8,581 nucleotides of DNA from Proteobacteria bacterium UBA664. GTDB lineage: Bacteria; Pseudomonadota; Gammaproteobacteria; UBA7966. The translations under genes were made by a program, and so were the position numbers. Of this stretch, positions 1-6,270 are shown in pieces. The stretch covers positions 1-8,581 of the forward strand of contig DBNU01000040.1 in the NCBI GenBank assembly GCA_002299125.1. Direction: 5' to 3'. The first letter of the stretch is position 1. Every line of letters starts with the position of its first letter. Under the pieces are notes generated by a model. The model ran no database searches, was not told the DNA's origin, and saw only the letters and a list, made by a program, of their open reading frames with translations.

Positions 1-23
1 CGACCCCGACCCCGACCCCGACC
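1..23. repeat. tandem hexanucleotide repeat (CGACCC)n at window edge
   Basis: Almost four head-to-tail copies of CGACCC open the window. In the frame of the ligase-like gene they encode alternating Thr and Pro. The repeat may continue outside the window. Copy changes in a 6-bp unit add or remove two residues without shifting the frame. Confidence 0.8.
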
Positions 24-470
24 TTCCTGGCCTGCCACGTTGAGCATTTCGGGGGTGAGGAGCACCAGGCCAATGTGCGCTTTTGTCTGTGGCGTCATGC
101 CTTGGAAGCAATTGGCAAAAGGCCGTGGACCGGGTGGGGCCCGGGCGCGCACAGTGGGATTTCCGCTCCTTTCCTGCAGACAGAGGCGCATAACGCCTGG
201 CTCGACTGGGCGACCCAAACTGGGCTGCTCGGTATGCTCGCGCTCACTGTCTATATGCTCTGGATGTTTTTCCAACTGCTGGGCAATGGCCGTTACGAGC
301 TGTTGGCATTGTTTGTAGCGCTACTGTCTTTTTCCATGTTCCATCACACGTTGCGCCAGCCGTTGTTCTGGCTTCTGCCGCTGATTGTGCTGCGATTGAG
401 TGAGTATCCAGTCAAGCGAACGCAGTGGGGCAGCGGCCCCTCTGATCACGTGAAATCATGTGCGGGCTGA
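1..470 (+). CDS. O-antigen ligase/polymerase-like membrane protein, C-terminal part (5' end outside window)
   Basis: The frame is open from base 3 to the TGA at 468-470, so this is the end of a gene that starts upstream. A hydrophilic, presumably periplasmic stretch carries LWRHALEAI, RPWTGWGPG and HNAWLDWATQTGLLG. This matches the pattern of the large periplasmic loop and following helix in O-antigen ligase/Wzy-type proteins (Wzy_C/WaaL class), with a conserved H-N pair. Two strongly hydrophobic segments follow (about bases 228-285 and 297-405), then a short polar tail. By family, such proteins polymerise O-units or join finished glycan to lipid A or protein. Ligase and polymerase cannot be told apart from this piece. 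The first visible codons are a Thr-Pro repeat from a tandem hexanucleotide. The stop lies 13 bases inside asnB, implying co-transcription. The GTG at 75 is probably just an internal valine, because coding-like sequence continues upstream of it. Confidence 0.8.
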   Translation, partial: TPTPTPTFLACHVEHFGGEEHQANVRFCLWRHALEAIGKRPWTGWGPGAHSGISAPFLQTEAHNAWLDWATQTGLLGMLALTVYMLWMFFQLLGNGRYELLALFVALLSFSMFHHTLRQPLFWLLPLIVLRLSEYPVKRTQWGSGPSDHVKSCAG

Positions 471-2416
471 CTGGATTTCTCGCCAGCAGCGCGGCATGGC
501 CGGATAACGCCATCGATCTGGCCCATCGCATGGCCGACACGCTCGCCCATCGCGGGCCGGATGACGCCGGTGTGTGGGTGGATGCGGGGGCGGGGATCGC
601 CTTGGCGCACCGCCGCTTGTCGATCGTCGATCTTTCCCCTGCTGGGCATCAACCGATGATTTCCGCTGGTGGGCGCTACGTAATCGCCTTCAACGGCGAG
701 ATCTACAACCATCTTGAACTTCGGCACGAGCTGGTCACGTCCGGCGCGGCACCGGCCTGGTGCGGCCATTCGGACACCGAGACGCTGCTGGCTGCGCTTG
801 ACGTTTGGGGCATCGAGGCAACATTGAAGCGCTGCGTGGGCATGTTCGCCTTCGCCCTCTGGGATCGCGAGCGGCGGCTATTGACGTTGGCCCGGGATCG
901 GCTGGGCGAAAAGCCGCTTTACTACGGTTGGCAAGATGGAACGTTTCTCTTTGCTTCCGAGTTGAAGGCGTTCAAGGTGCATCCGGCGTTTCTGGGCGAG
1001 GTGGACCGCGATGTTCTCACGCTCTACCTGCGCTACAACTATGTGCCGGCACCGTATGCCATTTACCGGGGCGTATTCAAATTGCCGGCCGGTGCCTATG
1101 CAACGCTGGCGGCAACCGATTTGCCCGGTGTAGCGCCCCGGCTGACTAGTTACTGGCATGTGATGGACGCCGTTGCGCGGCCGGTTTACGAGGACTTGGA
1201 TGATGCGACGGCGCTGAGGGATTTGGAGGCGGGGCTGCGTCGATCGATTGAAGGGCAAATGGTTTCCGACGTGCCGCTCGGGGCCTTTCTGTCAGGAGGC
1301 ATCGACTCGTCGGTCGTGGTTGCGATGATGCAGGCACAGTCAAACCGGCCAGTCAAAACCTTCACCATCGGTTTCCACGAGAAGGCCTACAACGAGGCAG
1401 AGCACGCCCGTGCCGTTGCGACGCACCTGGGCTGCGAGCATACCGAGCTGTACGTCACACCGGAGCAGGCGATGGCCGTGATTCCGGGTCTGCCGGACCT
1501 GTATGACGAACCCTTCGCTGACTCCTCGCAGATCCCCACCGTGCTCATCGCCCAATTGGCTCGGCAGCAGGTGACTGTCAGTCTCTCCGGTGATGGCGGT
1601 GATGAGCTATTCGGTGGCTACAACCGGTACTTTTGGGCAGCACGGATTTGGCAGCGACTGGGGTCCACCCCTCACGTATTGCGGGCCGGAGTGGCCAAGA
1701 TGGTGATGGGCTTGTCGCCGGCCGCATGGAATCGCCTGTTCGACGTTGTGGGATTCGTGCTGCCGGCGCGATTTCGCTATGCCAATCCTGGCGACAAGCT
1801 GCACAAGCTGGCGGAGATGTTGGCTGCGCGTTCACCCGAGGAGGTCTATCTGTACCTGATCTCGCAGTGGAAGCAGCCGGCGGATTTGGTCCCAGGGGCG
1901 ACCGAGCCATCCACGGTCCTGACGGATCGTCGGAACTGCGCGCCGCTGGGGCACTTCGAATCCCGGATGATGTACCTCGACCAGATCAGCTACCTTCCGG
2001 ATGACATCCTGGTCAAGGTTGATCGGGCGGCAATGGGCGTTTCGCTGGAGACCCGTATGCCCTTGCTCGATCACCGGCTGGTTGAGTTCGCCTGGCAGCT
2101 CCCGATGCACATGAAGATTCGGGATGGCCAGGGCAAGTGGCTGTTACGGCAGCTTCTCTACCGCTATGTGCCAAAAGAACTGGTTGATCGACCCAAAATG
2201 GGCTTCGGGATCCCGCTCGACGCCTGGTTGCGTGGGCCGCTGAGGGACTGGGCCGAGGTTTTGCTGTCGGCGGAGCGGCTGGTACAAGAGGGTTACTTCA
2301 ATCCTGAGCCGATCCGCGAAAAGTGGCAGGAGCACCTGTCCGGTCGCCGCAATTGCGCCTACCACATCTGGACCATCCTGATGTTCCAGTCCTGGCTGGA
2401 GCGGCAACGTGCCTAG
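458..2416 (+). CDS. asnB: asparagine synthetase-type glutamine amidotransferase (AsnB family) in polysaccharide operon
   Basis: A complete 652-residue protein with both domains of glutamine-hydrolysing asparagine synthetase. The N-terminal class II glutaminase starts MCG, so Cys2 becomes the nucleophile after Met removal. It continues with HRGPDD (31-36), HRRLSIVDLS (51-60) and NGEIYNH (79-85). The C-terminal synthetase has the PP-loop LSGGIDSS (278-285), SGDGGDELFGGY (377-388), LPDDILVKVDRAAM (513-526), ETRMPLLDH (531-539) and PKMGFGIPL (579-587). No key residue appears missing. The family uses ATP to activate a carboxylate and transfers glutamine-derived ammonia to it. In O-antigen loci, relatives such as WbpS amidate uronic-acid sugars, so a sugar carboxylate is a plausible substrate, but this is inferred from context. 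It overlaps the upstream gene by 13 bases and the next by 8. No strong Shine-Dalgarno precedes its ATG, which suggests translational coupling. Confidence 0.93.
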   Translation: MCGLTGFLASSAAWPDNAIDLAHRMADTLAHRGPDDAGVWVDAGAGIALAHRRLSIVDLSPAGHQPMISAGGRYVIAFNGEIYNHLELRHELVTSGAAPAWCGHSDTETLLAALDVWGIEATLKRCVGMFAFALWDRERRLLTLARDRLGEKPLYYGWQDGTFLFASELKAFKVHPAFLGEVDRDVLTLYLRYNYVPAPYAIYRGVFKLPAGAYATLAATDLPGVAPRLTSYWHVMDAVARPVYEDLDDATALRDLEAGLRRSIEGQMVSDVPLGAFLSGGIDSSVVVAMMQAQSNRPVKTFTIGFHEKAYNEAEHARAVATHLGCEHTELYVTPEQAMAVIPGLPDLYDEPFADSSQIPTVLIAQLARQQVTVSLSGDGGDELFGGYNRYFWAARIWQRLGSTPHVLRAGVAKMVMGLSPAAWNRLFDVVGFVLPARFRYANPGDKLHKLAEMLAARSPEEVYLYLISQWKQPADLVPGATEPSTVLTDRRNCAPLGHFESRMMYLDQISYLPDDILVKVDRAAMGVSLETRMPLLDHRLVEFAWQLPMHMKIRDGQGKWLLRQLLYRYVPKELVDRPKMGFGIPLDAWLRGPLRDWAEVLLSAERLVQEGYFNPEPIREKWQEHLSGRRNCAYHIWTILMFQSWLERQRA

Positions 2417-3527
2417 GCTGCTGTTTGTCGTCACGGAGGATTGGTATTTCGTTTCCCATCGGCTTGCTTTGGCCGTTGAGGCCCGTCGCGTTGGCTTCGA
2501 TGTGGTGGTCGTGACGCGTTTTGGCAGCCACCAACGAGTCATCGAAGAGGCCGGGCTGCGCACTATTCCGTTTTCGATGTGCCGGCGTGGACTGAATCCC
2601 GTGTCACTTTTCTGGGAGGTTGTGCAGCTCGCCCGGATCTTCTGGCGTGAGCGCCCGGATATCGTCCATCTGGTTGCGCTTCGACCGGTGGTAGTGGGCG
2701 GTTTTGCCGCGCGTCTTGCTGGGGTGCGCGCGGTAGTGTCTGCCGTGACCGGTATGGGATTCCTGTTCACGGAAGGCGGGAGATCCCCCTGGGCACGGCA
2801 AAGTATTCAACGACTGCTGCCGTGGCTGTTGTCGCGAGGCCGGACCATCGTCCAGAACCAGGACGATGCCGGGCAGTTATCGGAATTCGGCGTGCCCCGC
2901 GAGCGCATGCGCCTCATCGTAGGCGCAGGAGTGGATGTCGGCAGATTCACGCCATCGCTGGGCCAGCCAGCAGCGGCCCAGAGTAGAGCCCCGGTCGTGG
3001 TGATGGCGTCCAGGCTGCTGCGGGACAAGGGTGTCGAGGAGTATGTGGAGGCCGCGAGGCGGCTCCGTAATCTCAACGCGCGCTTTGTGCTGGTGGGGGC
3101 TGTCGATACGGCGAATCCAGCCTCGGTATCAGAGCGCGAGATCCGGATCTGGGAAAGTGAGGGAGTGGTGGAATGGTGGGGACACCGGGAGGACATGGCC
3201 GCGACCTTCGTGGAGGTCGATATTGTGTGCCTTCCCTCCTATCGTGAAGGCTTGCCGAAGGTGCTCCTGGAGGCGATGGCCTGCGGAAAACCCTGTGTCA
3301 CTACCGATGTGCCGGGTTGCCGAGATGCGGTCCGGCAGGATGACAACGGTCTGCTCGTCCCCGCCAGGAATGTGGGCGCACTGGTATCGGCGCTGGAAAG
3401 GCTGATTAGCAACCCGGCGGAAGGCGAACGCATGGGACGGCGTGGCCGGCAGCGCGCCTTGGAGGAGTTCAGCCAGGAGCGAGTGATCGGAGAAACCCTG
3501 GCAGTCTACCGTGAGTTGATCGCCTGA
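2409..3527 (+). CDS. glycosyltransferase, GT4/GT-B type
   Basis: A 372-residue protein with the two-domain layout of retaining GT-B glycosyltransferases. The N-terminal acceptor domain includes LLFVVTEDWYFVSHRLALA (4-22) and DIVHLVALRP (84-93). The C-terminal nucleotide-sugar domain has VVVMASRLLRDKGVEEY (196-212), FVLVGA (226-231) and the EX7E motif with E280 and E288 in REGLPKVLLEAM, followed by GKPCVTTDVPGCRD (293-306). By family it moves a sugar from an NDP-sugar to a lipid-linked oligosaccharide at the cytoplasmic membrane. The exact sugar is not readable. It starts at GTG 2409, with GGAG at 2398-2401 seven bases upstream, inside the end of asnB (8-base overlap), so it is the third gene of the same operon. 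It is the last polysaccharide gene visible. No hairpin with a T tract follows its stop. Confidence 0.92.
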   Translation: MPRLLFVVTEDWYFVSHRLALAVEARRVGFDVVVVTRFGSHQRVIEEAGLRTIPFSMCRRGLNPVSLFWEVVQLARIFWRERPDIVHLVALRPVVVGGFAARLAGVRAVVSAVTGMGFLFTEGGRSPWARQSIQRLLPWLLSRGRTIVQNQDDAGQLSEFGVPRERMRLIVGAGVDVGRFTPSLGQPAAAQSRAPVVVMASRLLRDKGVEEYVEAARRLRNLNARFVLVGAVDTANPASVSEREIRIWESEGVVEWWGHREDMAATFVEVDIVCLPSYREGLPKVLLEAMACGKPCVTTDVPGCRDAVRQDDNGLLVPARNVGALVSALERLISNPAEGERMGRRGRQRALEEFSQERVIGETLAVYRELIA

Positions 3528-3537
3528 ATTTCCGCTC

Positions 3538-3723
3538 TGCATAGATGACGATTGCACCGTGCCGCTCGAGTGCTGGCCGCAGGTCTTCGCGCAGGAAGGT
3601 GCTCTTGCCGGTACGCCGCGGGGCCGCCAGGAAGAGGCCGGAGCCGGCGGCGGAGGTCGTCGGTGCGGCAAGCAGCCGGGCAGCCAGATCGTCGGCCAGC
3701 GCCGTGCGATGGAAGATGGACAC
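3538..3723 (-). pseudogene. truncated P-loop ATPase, N-terminal remnant
   Basis: Reading from GTG 3723, about 62 residues look like the start of a P-loop ATP-binding protein: MSIFHRTALADDLAARLL, then LFLAAPRRTGKSTFL holding a Walker A motif (GK-S at about residues 39-41), then LRPALERHGAIVIYA. In relatives the chain continues after this second strand with an acidic, Trp-containing segment and several hundred more residues. Here the frame runs directly into the antisense of the glycosyltransferase 3' end, and the residues from about 63 on (ERKFRRST and beyond) have no ATPase character. No Walker B is present. I therefore call it a 5' fragment cut off at the boundary with the polysaccharide operon. 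The frame itself stays open to 3469, so a short chimeric peptide could be made. The family assignment rests on recognition of the N-terminal pattern. Confidence 0.62.
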
Positions 3724-3753
3724 CTGAAGGCTCCGCAGGGCTACATTACAGCC

Positions 3754-3781
3754 GACTATAGTGGACTATAGCGCTCTATAG
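3754..3781. promoter_or_regulatory. three CTATAG palindromes at 10-bp spacing, candidate operator
   Basis: CTATAG occurs at 3756-3761, 3766-3771 and 3776-3781, with starts exactly 10 bp apart (one helical turn). The first two copies extend to GACTATAG. The hexamer is its own reverse complement, and -10-like TATAGT sequences arise on both strands. The array lies between the divergent ATPase remnant (start 3723) and the HTH antitoxin-like gene (start 3817). This is where an autoregulating antitoxin or a shared divergent promoter would be expected. The repeats are seen directly. Binding by the neighbouring HTH protein is inferred. Confidence 0.5.
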
Positions 3782-3816
3782 GTGCGTGTTGAGCGAACGC
3801 CCGATCCGGCAAGCCA

Positions 3817-4170
3817 GTGGAGCAGGACGGCAAACCGGTGTGTGTGGTGGTGCCGATGGACCTGTGGGAGCGCATTCGTGCCCTGGCCGAGGACGCCGAA
3901 GACATCGCCGACCTCGAGCGCTTCGAGCGCGAAGACGACGGCCTCCGCTATCCCTCGCCTGTGGCAGTGACCATCGTCGAGGGTATGCACCCGCTGCGGG
4001 CCTGGCGCGAGTACCGTGGCCTGACCTTGCAGGCGCTGGCCGCCCTCGTCGGGGTGAGCAAGCCCTACCTCTGCCAGATCGAGCGCGGCAAGCGCGCGGG
4101 CACCACCGCCACACTGCAGAGGCTGGCCACGGCGCTCGCTGTGCCGTTCAGGGCGCTGCTGCCGCTGTAG
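3817..4170 (+). CDS. XRE-family HTH antitoxin-like protein, no toxin partner visible
   Basis: A protein of 117 residues. The N-terminal half (about 1-50) has a pattern seen in antitoxins that combine a short Phd-like segment with a helix-turn-helix: DGKPVCVVVPMDLWERI, then an acidic AEDAEDIADLERFERED. The C-terminal half (about 58-115) is a Cro/C1-type HTH: RAWREYRGLTLQALAALVGV, then SKPYLCQIERGKR as recognition region. Such proteins neutralise RelE/ParE/HigB-type toxins and repress their own promoter. Here there is no room for a toxin upstream and the next gene downstream is convergent, so it is an orphan. GTG 3817 is the only usual start codon between the in-frame stop at 3790-3792 and the domain, and it lacks a Shine-Dalgarno. 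The true N-terminus may be shortened. The CTATAG array just upstream is its likely operator. Confidence 0.7.
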   Translation: MEQDGKPVCVVVPMDLWERIRALAEDAEDIADLERFEREDDGLRYPSPVAVTIVEGMHPLRAWREYRGLTLQALAALVGVSKPYLCQIERGKRAGTTATLQRLATALAVPFRALLPL

Positions 4171-4176
4171 CGGTGC

Positions 4177-4194
4177 TGCTGGTCGAAACCAGCA
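4177..4194. other. short perfect stem-loop after the HTH gene
   Basis: A 7-bp perfect inverted repeat (TGCTGGT / ACCAGCA) with a CGAA tetraloop begins 7 bases after the stop of the HTH gene. It could protect or end that transcript, but no T tract follows, so it is not a standard intrinsic terminator. Confidence 0.35.
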
Positions 4195-4296
4195 TCCGCG
4201 ATGCGACCGCCAGCAAAGCGGGCGCAGACGATAGGGCGCAGATGTCCACCTGCTTTTGAGGCCTGCGGGCAGGGTCTCGTTGACCACCTGCTTGGA

Positions 4297-4342
4297 GGGC
4301 TGGCAGGGTGAGCACCCGTCGCATCACCCCACCTGCCAGCCC
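4297..4342. repeat. 11-bp inverted repeat spanning the stop of the PD-(D/E)XK gene
   Basis: GGGCTGGCAGG at 4297-4307 is the exact reverse complement of CCTGCCAGCCC at 4332-4342, with a 24-base interior that contains the stop codon (complement at 4324-4326). The gap separates two convergent genes, so a stem here could act on either transcript. No T-rich run flanks it on either strand. Confidence 0.4.
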
Positions 4343-5883
4343 ACGATCTGGCGCTGGGTGGTGCTGAACTCGACGCCCAGTTCGATGACGTGCATTCCCG
4401 GCATGCGGTACTTGGCGGCGTAGTCCTTGGCCTTGAGCTGCGCCAGCGCCGCCCCGGTGACGGCGTCGCCGTCCACAAGCTTGAATTCGATCACCCAGAC
4501 CCAGCCCTGATGGCGAATGCTCAGGTCGCATTGGCCCTGGTTGCTCACGTCTTCGGCCACGATGTCCAGACCGAGCGCCGCCAGGTGGCTGTAGAACACG
4601 CTGGCGTAGTAGCCCTCGTACTGGGCGATGGTGTTGTTGCGGTGCCAGTCGTGCGGGATAGCGGCAAACAGCCGCCGGAAGTGGGCATGCACGGCCTGCA
4701 CATCGCCTGCGGCCAGCCAGTCGTAGACCGCCAAGCCCGACTGCATGGCCTGGCGGACGTTCGGCAGCCACGCCGTTTGCAAGGCACCGTTGAGCGCCGT
4801 GCGTACCTCCTGGTTGGGCAGGCCCAGGTAATACATCGGCCCACCGGGGGTGTCCACCTGCTCTGTGAGCGTCAAATACCCCGTCTGCCAGAGCATGGCT
4901 TCCGGTTCGATCACGTCCACGTCGAAGGCCGACAGCAGGCGCTCGGTTGACAGCAGGCGCTCGAGCTGCGGCGTGTGGAACTGCCGCTCCTTGAGCCACT
5001 GCACCAGGAAGGTGGGCGTGCCGGTCTCGAACCAGTGGGCGCGAAATTCGCGCGTATCGAATAGCAAGAGCGCATCGAAGGGGTTATAGACGCTGGGACC
5101 GCCCCACTGGTAGCCGTTGTACCAGCGGCGGATCTCCTCCCGATCCAGCCCCTCCAGCTCCGGGGCGAAGACGCCATCGATGTCTTCGTCCACGTAACCG
5201 CAAACAGCCCCGTAGCGGGCGTCCAGCGTGATGTCGGAGAGGTTGTTCAGCCCCGAGAAGATGGAGACCTTACTGAACCTGGAGACGCCGGTGAGAAAGA
5301 CAAATTTCAGGTGTGCGTCGGCTGCCTTGAGCACCGAGTAGGCGTTGCGCAAGCCCTCGCGCATCGCGCGCGCCACGTCGGGTTTGGTCAGGTTGTCCAG
5401 GATGGGTTTGTCGTATTCGTCCACCAGCACCACGGCGCGCTGGCCGTGCCGGGCTGCCGCACGGCGAATGAGTTGCTCGAAACCCCGGGCCACGTCGTGC
5501 GTGCGGTCGCAAACCACGCCCAGCCACTCGGCGTTGTCGGCCAACTGGCTGAGAATGTTCTCGTCCAGCCCCGTGCGGCTCTCCAGCGTGCCGGCGGTAA
5601 AACTCAGGCGAATCACCGGATAGCGCCGCCCCCAGTCCCAGTGGTCGGCCAGGTACAAGCCGTCGAACAGGGCGCGGTTGCCGGCAAAGGCCTCGGCCAG
5701 CGTGTCCAGAAACAGGCTCTTGCCAAAGCGCCGTGGGCGCGCGAGGAAGTAGCAACCGCCGCCCTCCGCCAGCCGTTCGATGTACGGCGTCTTGTCAACG
5801 TAGTAGCAGCCTTCCTCGCGCAGCTTGGTGAAGGTCTGAATGCCGATGGGCAGTCTTTTGCGGGGGAGCACAAGGGGGAACAT
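4324..5883 (-). CDS. AAA-ATPase-like protein with C-terminal PD-(D/E)XK nuclease-like domain
   Basis: A 519-residue protein of the AAA-ATPase_like plus PDDEXK_9 architecture (PF09820, PF08011). The N-terminus reads PRKRLPIGIQTFTKLREEG, YYVDKTPYIERL, then ARPRRFGKSLFLDTL, the family's variant Walker A (GKS at 54-56). Walker B-like VVLVDEYDKPIL has the acidic pair at 155-156, and TGVSRFSKVSIFSGLNNL follows (198-215). The C-terminal domain holds GQCDLSI (Asp453) and VIEFK (Glu466, Lys468), a complete PD-(D/E)XK triad. Members are widespread, often multicopy, and of unproven function; nucleic-acid cleavage coupled to an ATPase is the usual guess. I chose ATG 5883 because AGGA lies eight bases upstream and the family begins close to the PRKRLPIG motif. 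ATG 5892 or a start at 5922 would add 3 or 13 unsupported residues. It is transcribed alone, convergent with the HTH gene. A 15-bp duplication lies inside (4931-4963). Confidence 0.88.
   Translation of the reverse strand: MFPLVLPRKRLPIGIQTFTKLREEGCYYVDKTPYIERLAEGGGCYFLARPRRFGKSLFLDTLAEAFAGNRALFDGLYLADHWDWGRRYPVIRLSFTAGTLESRTGLDENILSQLADNAEWLGVVCDRTHDVARGFEQLIRRAAARHGQRAVVLVDEYDKPILDNLTKPDVARAMREGLRNAYSVLKAADAHLKFVFLTGVSRFSKVSIFSGLNNLSDITLDARYGAVCGYVDEDIDGVFAPELEGLDREEIRRWYNGYQWGGPSVYNPFDALLLFDTREFRAHWFETGTPTFLVQWLKERQFHTPQLERLLSTERLLSAFDVDVIEPEAMLWQTGYLTLTEQVDTPGGPMYYLGLPNQEVRTALNGALQTAWLPNVRQAMQSGLAVYDWLAAGDVQAVHAHFRRLFAAIPHDWHRNNTIAQYEGYYASVFYSHLAALGLDIVAEDVSNQGQCDLSIRHQGWVWVIEFKLVDGDAVTGAALAQLKAKDYAAKYRMPGMHVIELGVEFSTTQRQIVGWQVG
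4931..4963. repeat. 15-bp direct duplication inside the PD-(D/E)XK gene
   Basis: GACAGCAGGCGCTCG occurs at 4931-4945 and again at 4949-4963, an 18-bp period. On the coding strand this gives ERLLS-T-ERLLS-A, an in-frame doubling of six residues between the two domains. Confidence 0.75.
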
Positions 5884-5932
5884 GCGGGTCATCCTACCTC
5901 GGGGACAGGGCCGCGGTGACATCCAGTCCGGT

Positions 5933-5964
5933 CACTGCCCGGGCTGCAGTGCGTTGCGCAACGC
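5933..5964. promoter_or_regulatory. adjacent palindromes upstream of the PD-(D/E)XK gene
   Basis: CACTGC (5933-5938) pairs with GCAGTG (5946-5951) around a 7-base loop. It abuts a 14-bp perfect palindrome, GCGTTGCGCAACGC, at 5951-5964. They lie about 50-80 bases upstream of the start at 5883, on its promoter side. They could be protein-binding sites or hairpins. The symmetry is directly visible; the role is a guess. Confidence 0.35.
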
Positions 5965-6080
5965 CCTGATGGTCCGCGTCGACAGGCGCTCACCCCCGCC
6001 ACCAGGATCGCTTGCGGGATGACCAGGGATGAAACCCGGGCGCGTAGTCTTGAATCTCGGCTCGTCGGCGCGATCTGTGG

Positions 6081-6246
6081 GTACTGGTTGCTGCACCCGG
6101 TGGATCGGATCGTGACGGTCTATCGGCTGGAGGCCGCCCGCTATGGCGTGCCGGATCTGCGGGAGATCTGTGGCCGCCAGCCGGTGGGGGTGCTGCCCGG
6201 GGTCGACATCGACTGGGATACGTTCGCCGCAGTTGTCGGGTCGTGA
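6081..6246 (+). pseudogene. 3' remnant of a Uma2-family (DUF820) gene
   Basis: From about 6082 to the TGA at 6244-6246 the frame encodes YWLLHPVDRIVTVYRLEAAR and continues to DIDWDTFAAVVGS. This is the last 54 residues of a Uma2-family protein and differs from the intact copy at 7395-7976 at only 7 positions. Everything upstream, including the acidic catalytic region, is absent. Sequence before 6081 does not resemble Uma2. The frame is technically open from an ATG at 6019, which would give a 75-residue peptide, but its first 20 or so residues match nothing I know. It most likely arose by partial duplication, or by recombination that deleted the 5' part. Confidence 0.8.
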
Positions 6247-6270
6247 TGGGTAAAGCGCGCGCCCTCTGAC
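6081..6270. repeat. direct repeat, left copy (Uma2 3' end and downstream flank)
   Basis: This segment aligns without gaps to 7811-8000 (offset 1730). I count 15 mismatches in 190 positions, about 92% identity. The match covers the Uma2 C-terminal codons, the stop and about 25 bases of 3' flank, then fades. Confidence 0.88.

Noticed and set aside
3469..3537. Extension of the ATPase remnant into the glycosyltransferase 3' end as true protein
   Set aside because: This part is exactly antisense to the conserved glycosyltransferase gene and lacks ATPase-like sequence.
3766..4287. Minus-strand open frame of 173 codons opposite the HTH gene
   Set aside because: It is antisense to a recognisable HTH protein, has low-complexity composition and no family resemblance.
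4246..4293. Repeated CCACCTGCTT at 4246 and 4284 as a possible attachment site or direct repeat
   Set aside because: It is only 10 bases, with dissimilar flanks and no integrase or element between; plausible by chance.
4148..4999. Long open frame on the minus strand (283 codons) overlapping the ATPase/PD-(D/E)XK gene
   Set aside because: It is another frame of the same strand, rich in Arg, Gly and Ala with no domain, while the overlapping frame shows clear ATPase and nuclease motifs.
5311..5919. Plus-strand open frame of 202 codons opposite the ATPase/PD-(D/E)XK gene
   Set aside because: It is antisense to the conserved ATPase domain and contains no recognisable motif.
6019..6081. ATG at 6019 as start of a real 75-residue gene
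   Set aside because: The first 20 or so residues match nothing, no good ribosome site is present, and the rest is only the tail of Uma2.
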